A stretch of 64,000 nt of DNA from Microbacterium dauci. Its GTDB lineage: Bacteria; Actinomycetota; Actinomycetes; Actinomycetales; Microbacteriaceae. The notes below the pieces were generated by a model that was not told the DNA's origin, made no database searches, and saw nothing but the letters and a program-made list of their open reading frames with translations. Below, piece after piece: positions 55,501 through 64,000 of the stretch (positions are counted from its first letter, which is position 1; every line of letters starts with the position of its first letter). The stretch lies in contig NZ_JASJND010000002.1 of assembly GCF_030065535.1 (NCBI RefSeq), positions 154,945 to 218,944 of the forward strand, in the 5' to 3' direction. The translations under genes were made by a program, and so were the position numbers.

Positions 55501-57155
55501 AGGCCCAGGCCGAGCGAGGTGACGACCTCTTCGCGGATCGAGTCGAGCGGCGGGTTCGTCACCTGCGCGAACTGCTGCACGAAGTAGTCGAACAGCAGGC
55601 GCGGGCGCTCGCTGAGCACCGCGATCGGGGTGTCGGACCCCATCGCGCCGAGCGGCTCGGCACCCGTCTGACCCATCGGGGTCAGCAGGATGCGCACCTC
55701 TTCTTCGGTGTAACCGAAAGTGCGCTGACGCCGCGTGATCGATGCGATGGGGTGCACGATGTGCTCGCGCTCGGGCAGATCCTTCAACCGGACACGACCC
55801 TCGTCGAGCCACTCCTGCCACGGCGAGAGCGCGGCGAGGTCGCGCTTGATCTCGTCATCCTCGACGATGCGCCCCTGGGCGGTGTCGACGAGGAACATGC
55901 GGCCGGGCCGCAGGCGACCGCGGCGCTTGATGCGTGCCGGCTCGAAGTCGAGCACACCCGTCTCACTGCCGATGACGACGATGCCGTCGGTGGTCTCGGT
56001 CCAACGACCGGGGCGGAGGCCGTTGCGGTCGAGCGTAGCGCCGACGAGCGAGCCGTCGGTGAAGATGAGCGCAGCGGGACCGTCCCACGGCTCCATCTGC
56101 ATCGAGTGGTACTCGTAGAACGCACGGACGTCGGCCGGGATGTCGGCCTGCTTCTCGTACGCCTCGGGCACCATCATCATGATCGCGTGCGGCAGGCTGC
56201 GGCCGGTGAGCGTGAGCAGCTCGAGCACCTCGTCGAACGACGCCGAGTCGCTCTGCCCGTCGGTGCAGATCGGCAGCAGCGGACGGATGTCGCCGATCAG
56301 CTCCGACTCGAGCTGCGACTGCCGCGCGCGCATCCAGTTGCGGTTGCCGTTGACGGTGTTGATCTCGCCGTTGTGGGCGAGCATGCGCAGCGGCTGCGCG
56401 AGCGGCCACGACGGGAAGGTGTTGGTCGAGTACCGCGAGTGCACGACGGCGAGCTCCGAGACGAAGCGCTCGTCCTGGAGGTCAGGGTAGAACGGCTCGA
56501 GCTGGAGTGTCGTGACCATGCCCTTGTACCCGAGGGTGCGGCTGGACAGCGACACGAAGTACGCGTCGAGCTCGTGCTGCGCGCGCTTGCGGAGTCGGTA
56601 GGTGCGGCGGTCGAGTTCGATGCCCGACAGTGCGGGCGCGTCGCCGACTGCAGGACGCGAGATGAAGATCTGCTCGAACGCAGGACGCGCCTCGAAGGCG
56701 AGCTTGCCGAGGTGTTCGTCGGCCGTGGGAACCTCGCGCCACCCGAGGACGGTGAGTCCTTCGGATGCCGCGACCTCGCCGATCGCGCGCTTCTGGGCAT
56801 CGCGGGCCTCGCGGTCGAGGGGAAGGAACGCGAGGCCGACGGCGTACTCGCCGGCCGCAGGCAGCTCGAAGTCGACAACCGCGCGCAGGAACGCGTCGGG
56901 CATCTGCGTCAGAATGCCGGCGCCATCACCGGTGCCCGCGTCGGAGCCGATGGCGCCGCGGTGCTCGAGGTTGCGGAGTGCGGTCAGCGCGAGGTCGACG
57001 ATGTCGTGACCGGGCGTGCCGCGAAGCGTCGCGACCATCGCCAGACCACACGCGTCCTTCTCGAACGCGGGGTTGTACATTCCCTGCTTCTGCGGGAAGG
57101 CACCACCGATCGACGCGGGCGTCGCGGTGGTTTCGTGACGGGAGCTCGAGGGCAT
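52560..57155 (-). CDS. gltB: Glutamate synthase large subunit
   Basis: Transfers the Gln amide to 2-oxoglutarate; 1531 aa. A propeptide of 35 residues precedes catalytic Cys36 ([11 protein letters not shown]), then the glutaminase domain to about 430, central domain, FMN barrel with the 3Fe-4S cysteines 1136, 1142 and 1147 (CHLDTCPVG), and the C-terminal GXGXG helix ([12 protein letters not shown]). ATG at 57155 gives the usual propeptide length; AGGA lies about ten bases upstream. Confidence 0.97.
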
Positions 57156-57208
57156 ACGAACCGTCCTCACATGGGTGCTCAACCTGGGACGACGTCGGCC
57201 CTGCGGTG

Positions 57209-58180
57209 TTATCGGGTGGTGACTGAGCTTGTGGCCTGGTCGGAGGATGCTTCGGACGTGGGGGGTGCGCTCACGTCGACGAAAGCATCGGCTTCCCCTG
57301 AGTGTACCGCGCCCGGAGCCGTCCATTCGCGCCCACGCTGGTAGGGCGACGGCTCGGCGCCAAAGTGTCGGCGACCCTGCACGAAGAAGATGGCGAGTCC
57401 GACGATCACGCCGAACACGGCGGCCCACACGTTGGTGCGCAGGCCGAAGAAGACCTCGCTCGGGTCGATGCGGATCGATTCCCAGACGATTCGGCCGGCG
57501 CTGTACCACGCGAGGTAGAGCCCGAACAGGCGTCCCCACTGCAGCGAGAAGCGTCGGCCGGCCCAGACGAGGACGCAGACGCCCATGACGTTCCAGATGA
57601 CTTCGTAGAGGAACGTGGGGTGGAACAGCGTGCCCTCGGCGAGCCCGGCCGGCCACGCCGCGTTCGGGTAGTCGATCTCCAGGCCCCACGGCAGGTCGGT
57701 GGGGAGACCGTACAGCTCCTGATTGAACCAGTTGCCGAAGCGACCGAGAGCCTGCGCGAGCAGCAGCCCGGGCGCGAGTGCGTCGGCGAAGGACCAGAAT
57801 CGGATGCCGGTCCACTTGCAGCCGAGCCAGGCGCCAATCGCGCCGCCGATGAGGGCGCCGAAGATCGCGATGCCGCCTTCCCAGATGCGGAAGATCGCCC
57901 AGAAGTCCTTGTCCTCGCCGAAGTAGAACCCGGGGTGGGTGACGACGTGGAAGATGCGCGCGCCGATGATGGCGAGCGGCACCGCGATGAGCGCGATGTC
58001 GATGACGACCCACGGCTCCGCGCCGCGCGCGGTGAGGCGGCGGTTGGTCCACAGCGTCGCGACGACGATGCCCAGCAGGATGCACAGGGCGTAGAAGTGG
58101 ATCGTCAGCGGGCCGAGCGTGATGAAACTGACATCGGGGCTCGGAATGCTGGCCAGGACGGGCAGTGCGGCGGAAGTCAC
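57209..58180 (-). CDS. lgt: Prolipoprotein diacylglyceryl transferase
   Basis: Transfers diacylglycerol to the lipobox cysteine of prolipoproteins; 323 aa, about seven membrane helices. The Lgt signature is [13 protein letters not shown], with [11 protein letters not shown] downstream and [12 protein letters not shown] upstream. The last 45 residues are a charged, Ser/Ala-rich tail. Needed for the lipoprotein at 12266 and others. GTG start set by a TAGACT box using the trpA stop. Confidence 0.96.
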   Translation of the reverse strand: MTSAALPVLASIPSPDVSFITLGPLTIHFYALCILLGIVVATLWTNRRLTARGAEPWVVIDIALIAVPLAIIGARIFHVVTHPGFYFGEDKDFWAIFRIWEGGIAIFGALIGGAIGAWLGCKWTGIRFWSFADALAPGLLLAQALGRFGNWFNQELYGLPTDLPWGLEIDYPNAAWPAGLAEGTLFHPTFLYEVIWNVMGVCVLVWAGRRFSLQWGRLFGLYLAWYSAGRIVWESIRIDPSEVFFGLRTNVWAAVFGVIVGLAIFFVQGRRHFGAEPSPYQRGREWTAPGAVHSGEADAFVDVSAPPTSEASSDQATSSVTTR

Positions 58181-58187
58181 GTCCGGA

Positions 58188-58193
58188 AGTCTA
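58188..58193 (-). promoter_or_regulatory. -10 box of lgt, overlapping the trpA stop codon (leaderless)
   Basis: TAGACT on the minus strand, seven bases before the GTG at 58180; its first three bases (58193-58191) are the trpA TAG stop. Confidence 0.6.
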
Positions 58194-58985
58194 CTTCGCC
58201 GCGGGGGCGGTACCTGCGGCGAGGGCTTCGGCCGTCTCGGTCAGCCCGGCGATTCCGCCGTCGCGGAGCGCGCGCACGAGCGCGGTGCCGACGATCGCGC
58301 CGTCCGCGTAGTCCAGAACCCCGGCGACCTGCTCGGGTGTCGAGATGCCGATGCCGACGCACGCGTGCTCCACGCCGTGGGCGCGGAGGCGCGCGACGAG
58401 GCCCCTTGCGGCGGCATCCAACTCGGCCCGCTCCCCCGTGATGCCCATGGTCGACACGGTGTAGACGAATCCGGTGGAGGCCTCGGCGATCATCGCGAGG
58501 CGCTCGTCGGTCGACGTGGGGGCCGCGAGGAAGACCCGGTCGAGACCGGTTCGCTCGGATGCCGCAATCCAGTCGGCCGCGGCGTCCGGTGTGATGTCCG
58601 GCGTGATGAGCCCTGCGCCGCCCGCGGCGAGCAGGTCGTCGGCGAAGCGGTCGACGCCGTACTGCATGACGGGGTTCCAGTAGGTCATCACCAGCACCGG
58701 CACATCGACACGCGCCGTGATGGCGCGGAGTGCCGTAAAGGTGTCACCGAGGCGGAAGCCCGCCGCCAGTGCCGCCTGCGTCGCCTCCTGGATGACGAGA
58801 CCGTCCATCACCGGGTCGGAGTAAGGCGGGCCGAGCTCGAGGATGTCCGCGCCGGCCTCTGCGAGTGCGACAGCGGCCTCGACACTGGCATCCAGGTCGG
58901 GATACCCGATCGGGAGGTACCCGACGAACGCGCCGCGTCCCTCGGCCTTCGCGGCGCTGATCGCCGCCGCCACACGCGAGCTCAC
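58191..58985 (-). CDS. trpA: Tryptophan synthase alpha subunit
   Basis: Aldol cleavage of indole-glycerol phosphate to indole; 264 aa. Catalytic Glu50 and Asp61 lie in [13 protein letters not shown], and the phosphate-binding [27 protein letters not shown] is intact. GTG start overlaps the trpB stop (GTGA). Follows trpC and trpB in one operon. Confidence 0.97.
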   Translation of the reverse strand: MSSRVAAAISAAKAEGRGAFVGYLPIGYPDLDASVEAAVALAEAGADILELGPPYSDPVMDGLVIQEATQAALAAGFRLGDTFTALRAITARVDVPVLVMTYWNPVMQYGVDRFADDLLAAGGAGLITPDITPDAAADWIAASERTGLDRVFLAAPTSTDERLAMIAEASTGFVYTVSTMGITGERAELDAAARGLVARLRAHGVEHACVGIGISTPEQVAGVLDYADGAIVGTALVRALRDGGIAGLTETAEALAAGTAPAAK

Positions 58986-60241
58986 AGCTCGACTCCTTCG
59001 CCGCTGCCGGGCTCCGGGTCGACCGGGACGTCGACGGGCTCCGCGCCCTCGTCGTAGAGGCCGAACCAGCGCGCCGCGGTGTCCATGTCCTTGTCGCCTC
59101 GGCCCGAGAGGCTGACGGCGATGACTGCGTCGGGTCCGAGCTCCCGTCCGAGGCGGAGTGCACCGGCGAGGGCGTGCGCCGACTCGATCGCCGGGATGAT
59201 GCCCTCGGTGCGGCTCAGCAGGCGCAGCGCGTCCATGGCCTCGGCATCCGTCGCGGGGATGTACTCGGCACGGCCGATGTCGGCGAGCCACGAGTGCTCG
59301 GGGCCGACGCCCGGGTAGTCGAGGCCTGCCGAGATCGAGTGCGACTCGATCGTCTGGCCGTCTTGGTCCTGCAGGACATAGGTCTTAGCACCGTGGAGTA
59401 CGCCGGGGCGGCCTCGCTCGATGGAGGCCGCGTGCTTGGGCGTGTCGACGCCGTCACCGGCCGCTTCGACGCCGTAGAGCTTCACCCCCTCGTCGTCGAG
59501 GAATGCGTCGAACATGCCGATCGCGTTCGATCCCCCGCCGACACAGGCAACGACCGCGTCGGGAAGTCGGCCGATCTCGTCGAGCAGCTGCTGCCGGGCC
59601 TCTTCGGAGATGACCTTCTGGAAATCACGCACCATCGCAGGGAACGGGTGCGGACCCGCTGCGGTGCCGAAGATGTAGTTGGTGGTCTCGACCGACGCCA
59701 CCCAGTCGCGGTACGCCTCGTTGATGGCGTCCTTCAGGGTGCGCGAGCCGGTCGTGACCGGGACGACCTCGGCACCCAAGAGCCGCATCCGCGCGACGTT
59801 GAGGGCCTGCCGCTCGGTGTCGACCTCGCCCATGTAGATCGTGCAGTCGAAGCCGAACAACGCGGCGGCGGTGGCCGTCGCGACGCCGTGCTGGCCGGCA
59901 CCGGTCTCGGCGATCACGCGCGTCTTGCCGAGACGCTTGGTGAGCAGCGCCTGGCCGATCACGTTGTTGATTTTGTGCGACCCGGTGTGGTTCAGATCCT
60001 CGCGCTTGAGGAAGACCCGTGCACCGCCGGCATGCTCGGCGAACCGCGCGACCTCGGTGAGCGCGGAGGGACGCCCCGCGTACACGTTGAGCAGGCGATG
60101 GAACTCCGCACCGAAGGCGGGATCCGCCTTGGCCGCCTCGTACTCGGCGGTCAGTTCATCGATCGCGGCGATGAGCGATTCGGGCATGAAGCGCCCGCCG
60201 TATTCGCCGTAGAAGGGACCGGATGCCGCACGAAGGCTCAT
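58982..60241 (-). CDS. trpB: Tryptophan synthase beta subunit
   Basis: PLP enzyme joining indole and serine; 419 aa. PLP lysine Lys90 in HTGSHKINN, phosphate loop [12 protein letters not shown] and allosteric [10 protein letters not shown] region are all present. ATG overlaps the trpC stop by four bases. The C-terminus carries about 20 acidic residues beyond the core. Confidence 0.98.
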   Translation of the reverse strand: MSLRAASGPFYGEYGGRFMPESLIAAIDELTAEYEAAKADPAFGAEFHRLLNVYAGRPSALTEVARFAEHAGGARVFLKREDLNHTGSHKINNVIGQALLTKRLGKTRVIAETGAGQHGVATATAAALFGFDCTIYMGEVDTERQALNVARMRLLGAEVVPVTTGSRTLKDAINEAYRDWVASVETTNYIFGTAAGPHPFPAMVRDFQKVISEEARQQLLDEIGRLPDAVVACVGGGSNAIGMFDAFLDDEGVKLYGVEAAGDGVDTPKHAASIERGRPGVLHGAKTYVLQDQDGQTIESHSISAGLDYPGVGPEHSWLADIGRAEYIPATDAEAMDALRLLSRTEGIIPAIESAHALAGALRLGRELGPDAVIAVSLSGRGDKDMDTAARWFGLYDEGAEPVDVPVDPEPGSGEGVEL

Positions 60242-61014
60242 GCGCCCGCCTCCAGGAAGGTCGTGAGGGTGGCGACGGGGTCGCCGGTGACCAGCGCCTC
60301 GCCGATGAGGACCACGTCGGCACCCGCAGAGCGGTAGTGCGTGACGTCGGCAGGGGTGAGGACTGCGGATTCGGCCACCTTCACGGCATCCGAGGGAAAC
60401 GAGTCGGACAGCCGGCCGAACAGGTCGCGGTCGAGCTCGAAGGTGGAGAGGTTCCGCGCGTTGACACCGATGAGCTTCGCGCCGATATCGGCGGCACGTT
60501 CGAGCTCTTCAGCCGAGTGGGTCTCGACGAGCGGCGTCATCCCGAGTTCGAGGATCAGTGCATGCAGCCCGGCCAGCAGCGGCTGGTCGAGCGCGGCGAC
60601 GATGAGCAGCGCGAGATCGGCGCCCGCAGCGCGGGCTTCGAGCACCTGGTACGGCGTCGCGATGAAGTCCTTGCGGAGCACGGGCACCGACACGGCCGCA
60701 CGGACCGCCTCGAGGTCGGCGAGCGAGCCCTTGAACTTGCGCCCCTCGGTGAGCACCGAGATCGCGGACGCGCCGCCTTGCTCGTACTTCGACGCCTGCA
60801 GCGCCGGGTCGGGGATGGCGGCGAGGTCACCGCGCGACGGGCTCGCACGCTTCACCTCGGCGATGATCTTGACGCGGTTAGCGGGCGCGAGCGCCGCGAG
60901 CGCATCGATCGCAGGACGTGCGGCGAGAGCCTCACGCTCGAGCACGTCGAACGGCTTCGACCGACGACGCGCCTCGGCGTCCTCCACCGCGCCGGCCGTG
61001 AGGTCGGCGAGCAC
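60238..61014 (-). CDS. trpC: Indole-3-glycerol phosphate synthase
   Basis: 258 residues, TIM barrel. [16 protein letters not shown] contains the catalytic Lys, [26 protein letters not shown] the second Lys and the Glu segment, and [13 protein letters not shown] the substrate loop. Stand-alone TrpC, not fused to PRAI. GTG start one base after the upstream membrane-protein gene. Confidence 0.97.
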   Translation of the reverse strand: MLADLTAGAVEDAEARRRSKPFDVLEREALAARPAIDALAALAPANRVKIIAEVKRASPSRGDLAAIPDPALQASKYEQGGASAISVLTEGRKFKGSLADLEAVRAAVSVPVLRKDFIATPYQVLEARAAGADLALLIVAALDQPLLAGLHALILELGMTPLVETHSAEELERAADIGAKLIGVNARNLSTFELDRDLFGRLSDSFPSDAVKVAESAVLTPADVTHYRSAGADVVLIGEALVTGDPVATLTTFLEAGA

Positions 61015-61015
61015 G

Positions 61016-61246
61016 TCAGTGCTGCTTTGCCGTGGTCTTCGAGCCGCCGACGCCGTAGCCCGCCTTCGTCATCACGAGACCGACGATGCCGGCGATGACG
61101 AGGAGGACGACCGAGAGCCAGACCAGCAGCGGCATCTCGAGGAAGAAGAAGAGGGTGCCGAACGAGATCGCCACCAGTGCGATGACGACGGTGGTCCACG
61201 CCGCCGGGGAGTGTCCGTGGCCGGGATCGCCGATGTCGTTGCTCAT
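61016..61246 (-). CDS. Small HGxSxAAW membrane protein of the trp operon (DUF6704-like)
   Basis: 76 residues: N-terminal GDPGHGHSPAAWT, two transmembrane helices (about 20-36 and 40-58) and a basic tail KAGYGVGGSKTTAKQH. Members of this small family are regularly found just before trpC in actinobacteria, where their function is unknown. RBS AAGGAG at five bases. The TAGACT at 61313-61318 would give a 60-base leader. Confidence 0.85.
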   Translation of the reverse strand: MSNDIGDPGHGHSPAAWTTVVIALVAISFGTLFFFLEMPLLVWLSVVLLVIAGIVGLVMTKAGYGVGGSKTTAKQH

Positions 61247-61312
61247 AGTGCTCCTTGGATGCGAAACGTCGTGTCGACTCGTCCGCCGGGTGACGGATCG
61301 GGCCGCGGTGCC

Positions 61313-61318
61313 AGTCTA
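61313..61318 (-). promoter_or_regulatory. -10 box driving DUF6704-trpCBA
   Basis: TAGACT on the minus strand about 67 bases before the ATG at 61246. No Trp-rich leader peptide or attenuator hairpin follows. Confidence 0.5.
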
Positions 61319-61343
61319 GCGGGGCGGTGATGGCGTCCCGCGC

Positions 61344-61427
61344 TCAGCGGGTCGGGTCCTCGCCGCGCGAAAGGTCGTCCCACGAATCGATCGCCGCGTA
61401 TAGGCCGACTCGAGTTGTCGCGGTCAT
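61344..61427 (-). pseudogene. Possible 3' remnant of the trp-associated membrane protein gene
   Basis: An open frame of 24-28 codons ends DSWDDLSRGEDPTR then TGA. This tail resembles the C-terminus of the Trp-operon membrane protein (TIGR02234/PF09534 type) that normally lies between trpE and the DUF6704 gene. The frame starts exactly where the neighbouring large secreted gene stops (ATGA overlap). It has one Trp only, so it is unlikely to be a trp leader peptide. Inference from pattern memory; low confidence. Confidence 0.4.
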
Positions 61428-64000
61428 TCTTGAAAGACCGTCTCGCGGAGTTCCGCGCCAAGATGCCGCAGTTGTTGATCGGTGTAGCCCTCGTGAATCT
61501 CGATGCCATCAGCGAAGAAGGAGCCCAGCCCCAGCACCCGCGGCATCTCAAGTAGCCAACCGGTGTCGCACACGGAATCCCCGCGTCCACAGAGCTGGAC
61601 GCTGCGATCTATGAGAGCAGATGGATAACTAAAGTCGTCCATCTGAACATCTGGAACAGTTGGGAACGTGCCGAGCGCGGAAGCCTGAATCCAGTCCATG
61701 TAGCTCGTGCCGACGTAGCCGAGCAAAGTGGCTCCGATTCCATCCCCATCCGGCGAGACACCCGTGTCGGTGATCGCAATCTCGTCTGACCGTAACGGAT
61801 CGGCGAGTAGGGCGACACCGGCGATGTGGTCCATTAGGGAGGACTGCGCCGCCCCGAGATACTGCACAGCAGAGTGGACCGCCCACGCTCCTTGGGAGTA
61901 GCCCGCAAGGACGATCTTCTGCCCGGATTTCCCGCATTGATCAACCGCCTTCTGTATCTGAGAGATAAGACGGACGGACCCGTCCCATGCCCCAGGCACA
62001 TAGTTGGAAACATCGGCCATGTGCTGCCACGGATTGCGGCCAGACGTGCCGAATAATGGAACAGCGTTCGCTTCGTAATCTAGGCCCATCACTTTGTACG
62101 TGAGATCTTCAGGAGTGCCATCGTTCAAATATCGTTGCTTGAAGCCCGCGTAGATGGTTCTCACCATTGATCCCAATAGGTCAGCGTTTCCTGCCTCCCC
62201 TCTCTGCCCAGATCCCATCACGCCAATGAACAAGACGTCTCTGCAGGCTCCAGAGTCCGTGACGGATGTCGGCGTAGGAGCTGAGAGCAGGGGTTGGGGT
62301 ACTGAAGCACCGGCCCACGGGAATACGGCGACGGGGCCAACTACCGATGGGTTCTCATCGACCGATGGCCCGAGATCCGCCCCCCACTGCGTGTCGCGTG
62401 CGTCAAAGTGGCGCGTCGCTCGAATCCCAACGTCGCAAGCACTCAATGTGCCGTGAAAGTAGCTCGCGGAATCAGCTCCGCGCGCGTCTATACAAGTGTC
62501 GCCCGAGAGTTCGATACTCGAGCTATTCAGCTTGATCGTTGAGATCTCCTGCGTCGAGAGAGCCGTGGCGGCGTACCTGACGAGAAGTCCCGTGCCGGTT
62601 AGCGAACCACCATCGCCGACGGTGATGCCTTGCCACCAGCTGTCGGAGGCAGTCGTGTCGTCGCCGTCGCCGTTGGTGTCACCACCAGCCCCGTCGTCGC
62701 TCAACGACGTAAACACCACAGGACTCGCCGCCGACCCATTCGCAACCAACGAACCAGCCACATAAAGTCCCGCGTGATGGAACTTCATGATTGCGCCAGC
62801 AGGTGCGGTCATGGTCACACCCGCAGCGACAGTGAGTCCGCCCTTGTAGTTATCGTCGTAGTACTCATAACTGTCGATGATGACGATTCGTGGGCCCGTG
62901 ATCGGTACGGTCCAATTCTCAACGAGCGTTCCTGCATAACAAACCGTGTTGACTTTGTTCCCCGTAATTGTGTTCCCGCTGAGGTTCGACGGGCGGAGCT
63001 TCACATCTTCAACGGTCAGCGCACACTGACCCTGATGGCCACTGATCTTGTTGCCGGTGACTACGACCGCGGGAGCAGAAGCGTTTGCATTGTTCGAGAT
63101 GACGCTGATCGCACCATCCTGAACCGTGTTGCCCTTCACAGTCACCGCGACCGCACTCGTCGATCCGGCCTCGCGCGTCACGGTAATCGAACCGCCACGG
63201 ACTGTTGTTTGCGTGATAGACACCGGCCGCACTGCCGGCGCAGTGATCGCGCCCTCGATGATGGATGACGAAATCGTCCCCGCACCATTGATGCGACTCG
63301 ACACGCGCGCGTGCGAAAGAACCAGATCGCCACCATCAGCAACATCGATGCCTTCCCACCAGCTGTCGGAGGCAGTCGTGTCGTCGCCGTCGCCGTTGGT
63401 GTCACCACCAGCCGCGTCGTCGGTCAACGACGTAAACACCACAGGACTCGCCGCCGACCCATTCGCAACCAACGAACCAGCCACATAAAGTCCCGCGTGC
63501 TCCGAGAACTTGACCACCGCACCAGACGGAATGGTCAGCGTCACGCCTGTGGAGATGGAAACCGTGTGTCTCGCTACGTAAACCACCTCAGTGGATGTCA
63601 ATAGCGTCCTATTCTCAACGATCGCCCGAGGCAACTCGACCACACGCGCCGACCTAGCGACCGTCTTCGCCGCACTCGTCTTCGACGTCGTGACGTAACC
63701 AGACTTCTTCCCGGTCACCACCACCGTGATCGACTGCCCAGCATCCGCATCCACAAGCTTGTACGTGCTACCCGTCGCACCACTGATCGACGCAGACCCA
63801 CGCTTCCACTGATACGACAACGACGCAGCCGGCGACCACGACCCCGCACCCGCCGTCAGCGTCTGCCCCACCGCCGCGGACCCCGAAATCGTCGGAACCG
63901 GCGCCGACTTGAACGCCAGCAACGCGACCGTCTTCGCCGCACTCGTCTTCGACGTCGTGACGTAACCAGACTTCTTCCCGGTCACCACCACCGTGATCGA
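61424..64000 (-). CDS. Large secreted protein: Ig-like repeats, beta-helix modules, C-terminal cutinase domain; 5' end outside window
   Basis: At least 858 residues visible; the N-terminus lies beyond the right edge. In order: two copies (one partial) of an 89-residue Ig-like repeat (PTISGSAAVGQTLTAG, YQWKRG, GSTYKLVDADAGQSITVVV), two right-handed beta-helix modules 241 residues apart, each with VVFTSL and a calcium-loop-like DTNGDGDD, and a cutinase-type hydrolase domain of about 240 residues. The latter starts CRDVLFIGVMGSGQ and has Ser in AGYSQGAW (codon at 61895-61897), Asp in CGRGDSVC (61577-61579) and His in EIHEGY (61493-61495). It probably binds and cleaves an extracellular polymer or ester. 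Base composition is lower in GC than the rest. Confidence 0.85.
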   Translation of the reverse strand, partial: SITVVVTGKKSGYVTTSKTSAAKTVALLAFKSAPVPTISGSAAVGQTLTAGAGSWSPAASLSYQWKRGSASISGATGSTYKLVDADAGQSITVVVTGKKSGYVTTSKTSAAKTVARSARVVELPRAIVENRTLLTSTEVVYVARHTVSISTGVTLTIPSGAVVKFSEHAGLYVAGSLVANGSAASPVVFTSLTDDAAGGDTNGDGDDTTASDSWWEGIDVADGGDLVLSHARVSSRINGAGTISSSIIEGAITAPAVRPVSITQTTVRGGSITVTREAGSTSAVAVTVKGNTVQDGAISVISNNANASAPAVVVTGNKISGHQGQCALTVEDVKLRPSNLSGNTITGNKVNTVCYAGTLVENWTVPITGPRIVIIDSYEYYDDNYKGGLTVAAGVTMTAPAGAIMKFHHAGLYVAGSLVANGSAASPVVFTSLSDDGAGGDTNGDGDDTTASDSWWQGITVGDGGSLTGTGLLVRYAATALSTQEISTIKLNSSSIELSGDTCIDARGADSASYFHGTLSACDVGIRATRHFDARDTQWGADLGPSVDENPSVVGPVAVFPWAGASVPQPLLSAPTPTSVTDSGACRDVLFIGVMGSGQRGEAGNADLLGSMVRTIYAGFKQRYLNDGTPEDLTYKVMGLDYEANAVPLFGTSGRNPWQHMADVSNYVPGAWDGSVRLISQIQKAVDQCGKSGQKIVLAGYSQGAWAVHSAVQYLGAAQSSLMDHIAGVALLADPLRSDEIAITDTGVSPDGDGIGATLLGYVGTSYMDWIQASALGTFPTVPDVQMDDFSYPSALIDRSVQLCGRGDSVCDTGWLLEMPRVLGLGSFFADGIEIHEGYTDQQLRHLGAELRETVFQE
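62633..62776. repeat. 144-bp direct repeat, copy 1 (beta-helix module)
   Basis: Matches 63356-63499 with two differences by eye; offset 723 bp, i.e. 241 codons. Encodes the DTNGDGDD loop and the AGLYVAGSLVANGSAASPVV segment. Confidence 0.9.
63356..63499. repeat. 144-bp direct repeat, copy 2 (beta-helix module)
   Basis: Second copy of the unit at 62633-62776. The near identity at DNA level, including silent positions, indicates recent duplication or gene conversion. Confidence 0.9.
63657..63733. repeat. 77-bp direct repeat, copy 1 (Ig-like module)
   Basis: Identical by eye to 63924-64000, offset 267 bp (89 codons). Encodes the KKSGYVTTSKTSAAKTVA end of the Ig-like repeat. Confidence 0.9.
63924..64000. 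repeat. 77-bp direct repeat, copy 2, cut by window edge
   Basis: Second copy of the Ig-like repeat end; further copies may follow beyond the right edge. Confidence 0.88.

Noticed and set aside
61344..61427. Trp leader peptide for attenuation
   Set aside because: Only one Trp codon, and no terminator/antiterminator pair is visible between it and the DUF6704 gene.
62633..64000. Repeats considered as a CRISPR array
   Set aside because: Repeat units are 77-144 bp, in frame, and encode recognisable protein modules; spacing is not spacer-like.
61424..64000. Prophage or transposon origin for the right-end gene
   Set aside because: No integrase, transposase, att repeat or inverted terminal repeat is seen within the window; only composition and gene order suggest transfer.

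Overview
The window is dense, high-GC actinobacterial chromosome. Gene content and order (gatCAB, orn, rbpA, trpCBA-lgt-gltBD-pyk, pdtaR-like ANTAR regulator, polA without a proofreading motif) and the very frequent word GGATGCC/GGCATCC suggest a Microbacteriaceae member, most likely Microbacterium or a close relative; this is inference from gene families and composition, not a database match. About 60 protein genes, three tRNAs (His-GTG, Arg-TCT, Leu-CAA) and several strong terminator hairpins are visible. There is no rRNA, CRISPR array, insertion sequence, integrase or phage module, and no gene-free stretch above 300 bases.

Layout. 1-4450: start of an acyl-CoA ligase gene (runs off the left edge) divergent from gatC-gatA-gatB. 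4460-6640: dinB, a small GerW/YtfJ-like protein, a P-loop kinase-like protein. 6640-8610 (minus): tRNA-Arg, orn, tRNA-His, zincin, clpS, DUF2017. 8650-10740: yczE-like membrane protein divergent from its MocR-type regulator, with a perfect operator-like repeat between them. 10740-18070: msrA, ssb paralogue, lipoprotein, ettA, two thioesterases, an orphan, truncated haemoglobin and MscS channel. 18130-21765 (minus): ABC exporter plus two-component system. 21880-30380: pepN, then a plus-strand run rpiB, nei-like glycosylase, paiB-like, amidohydrolase, gamma carbonic anhydrase and lnt. 30380-36940: rbpA, glycerophosphodiesterase, SDR, S9 peptidase, AEC transporter, DUF2975/XRE pair, membrane-anchored orphan. 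37000-43760: two MFS carriers, DUF6458, SGNH hydrolase, LLM oxidoreductase, DUF885 hydrolase. 43780-49470: polA, thioesterase, GNAT, ANTAR regulator, tRNA-Leu, SDR, YeaQ-like protein. 49600-61250 (minus, in transcription order): DUF6704-like protein, trpC, trpB, trpA, lgt, gltB, gltD, pyk. 61420-64000: the end of a very large secreted protein with Ig-like repeats, duplicated beta-helix modules and a C-terminal cutinase-type domain.

How the genes work together. Most operons are housekeeping: amidotransferase charging of Gln/Asn-tRNA, tryptophan and glutamate synthesis, pyruvate kinase, lipoprotein acylation (lgt and lnt), DNA repair (dinB, polA, nei) and N-degron proteolysis (clpS). A recurrent regulatory design is a TAnnnT -10 box ending 6-7 bases before the start codon, which predicts leaderless mRNA for more than a dozen genes. 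In three places the TAG stop codon of one gene is also the first half of the -10 box of the next.

The accessory part is the right end. The large secreted gene is visibly less GC-rich, lacks the GGATGCC word that is common everywhere else, carries long internal DNA repeats, and sits where the upstream part of the tryptophan operon (trpE and its associated membrane protein) would be expected. A 24-28-codon open frame at the junction looks like the surviving tail of the displaced gene.
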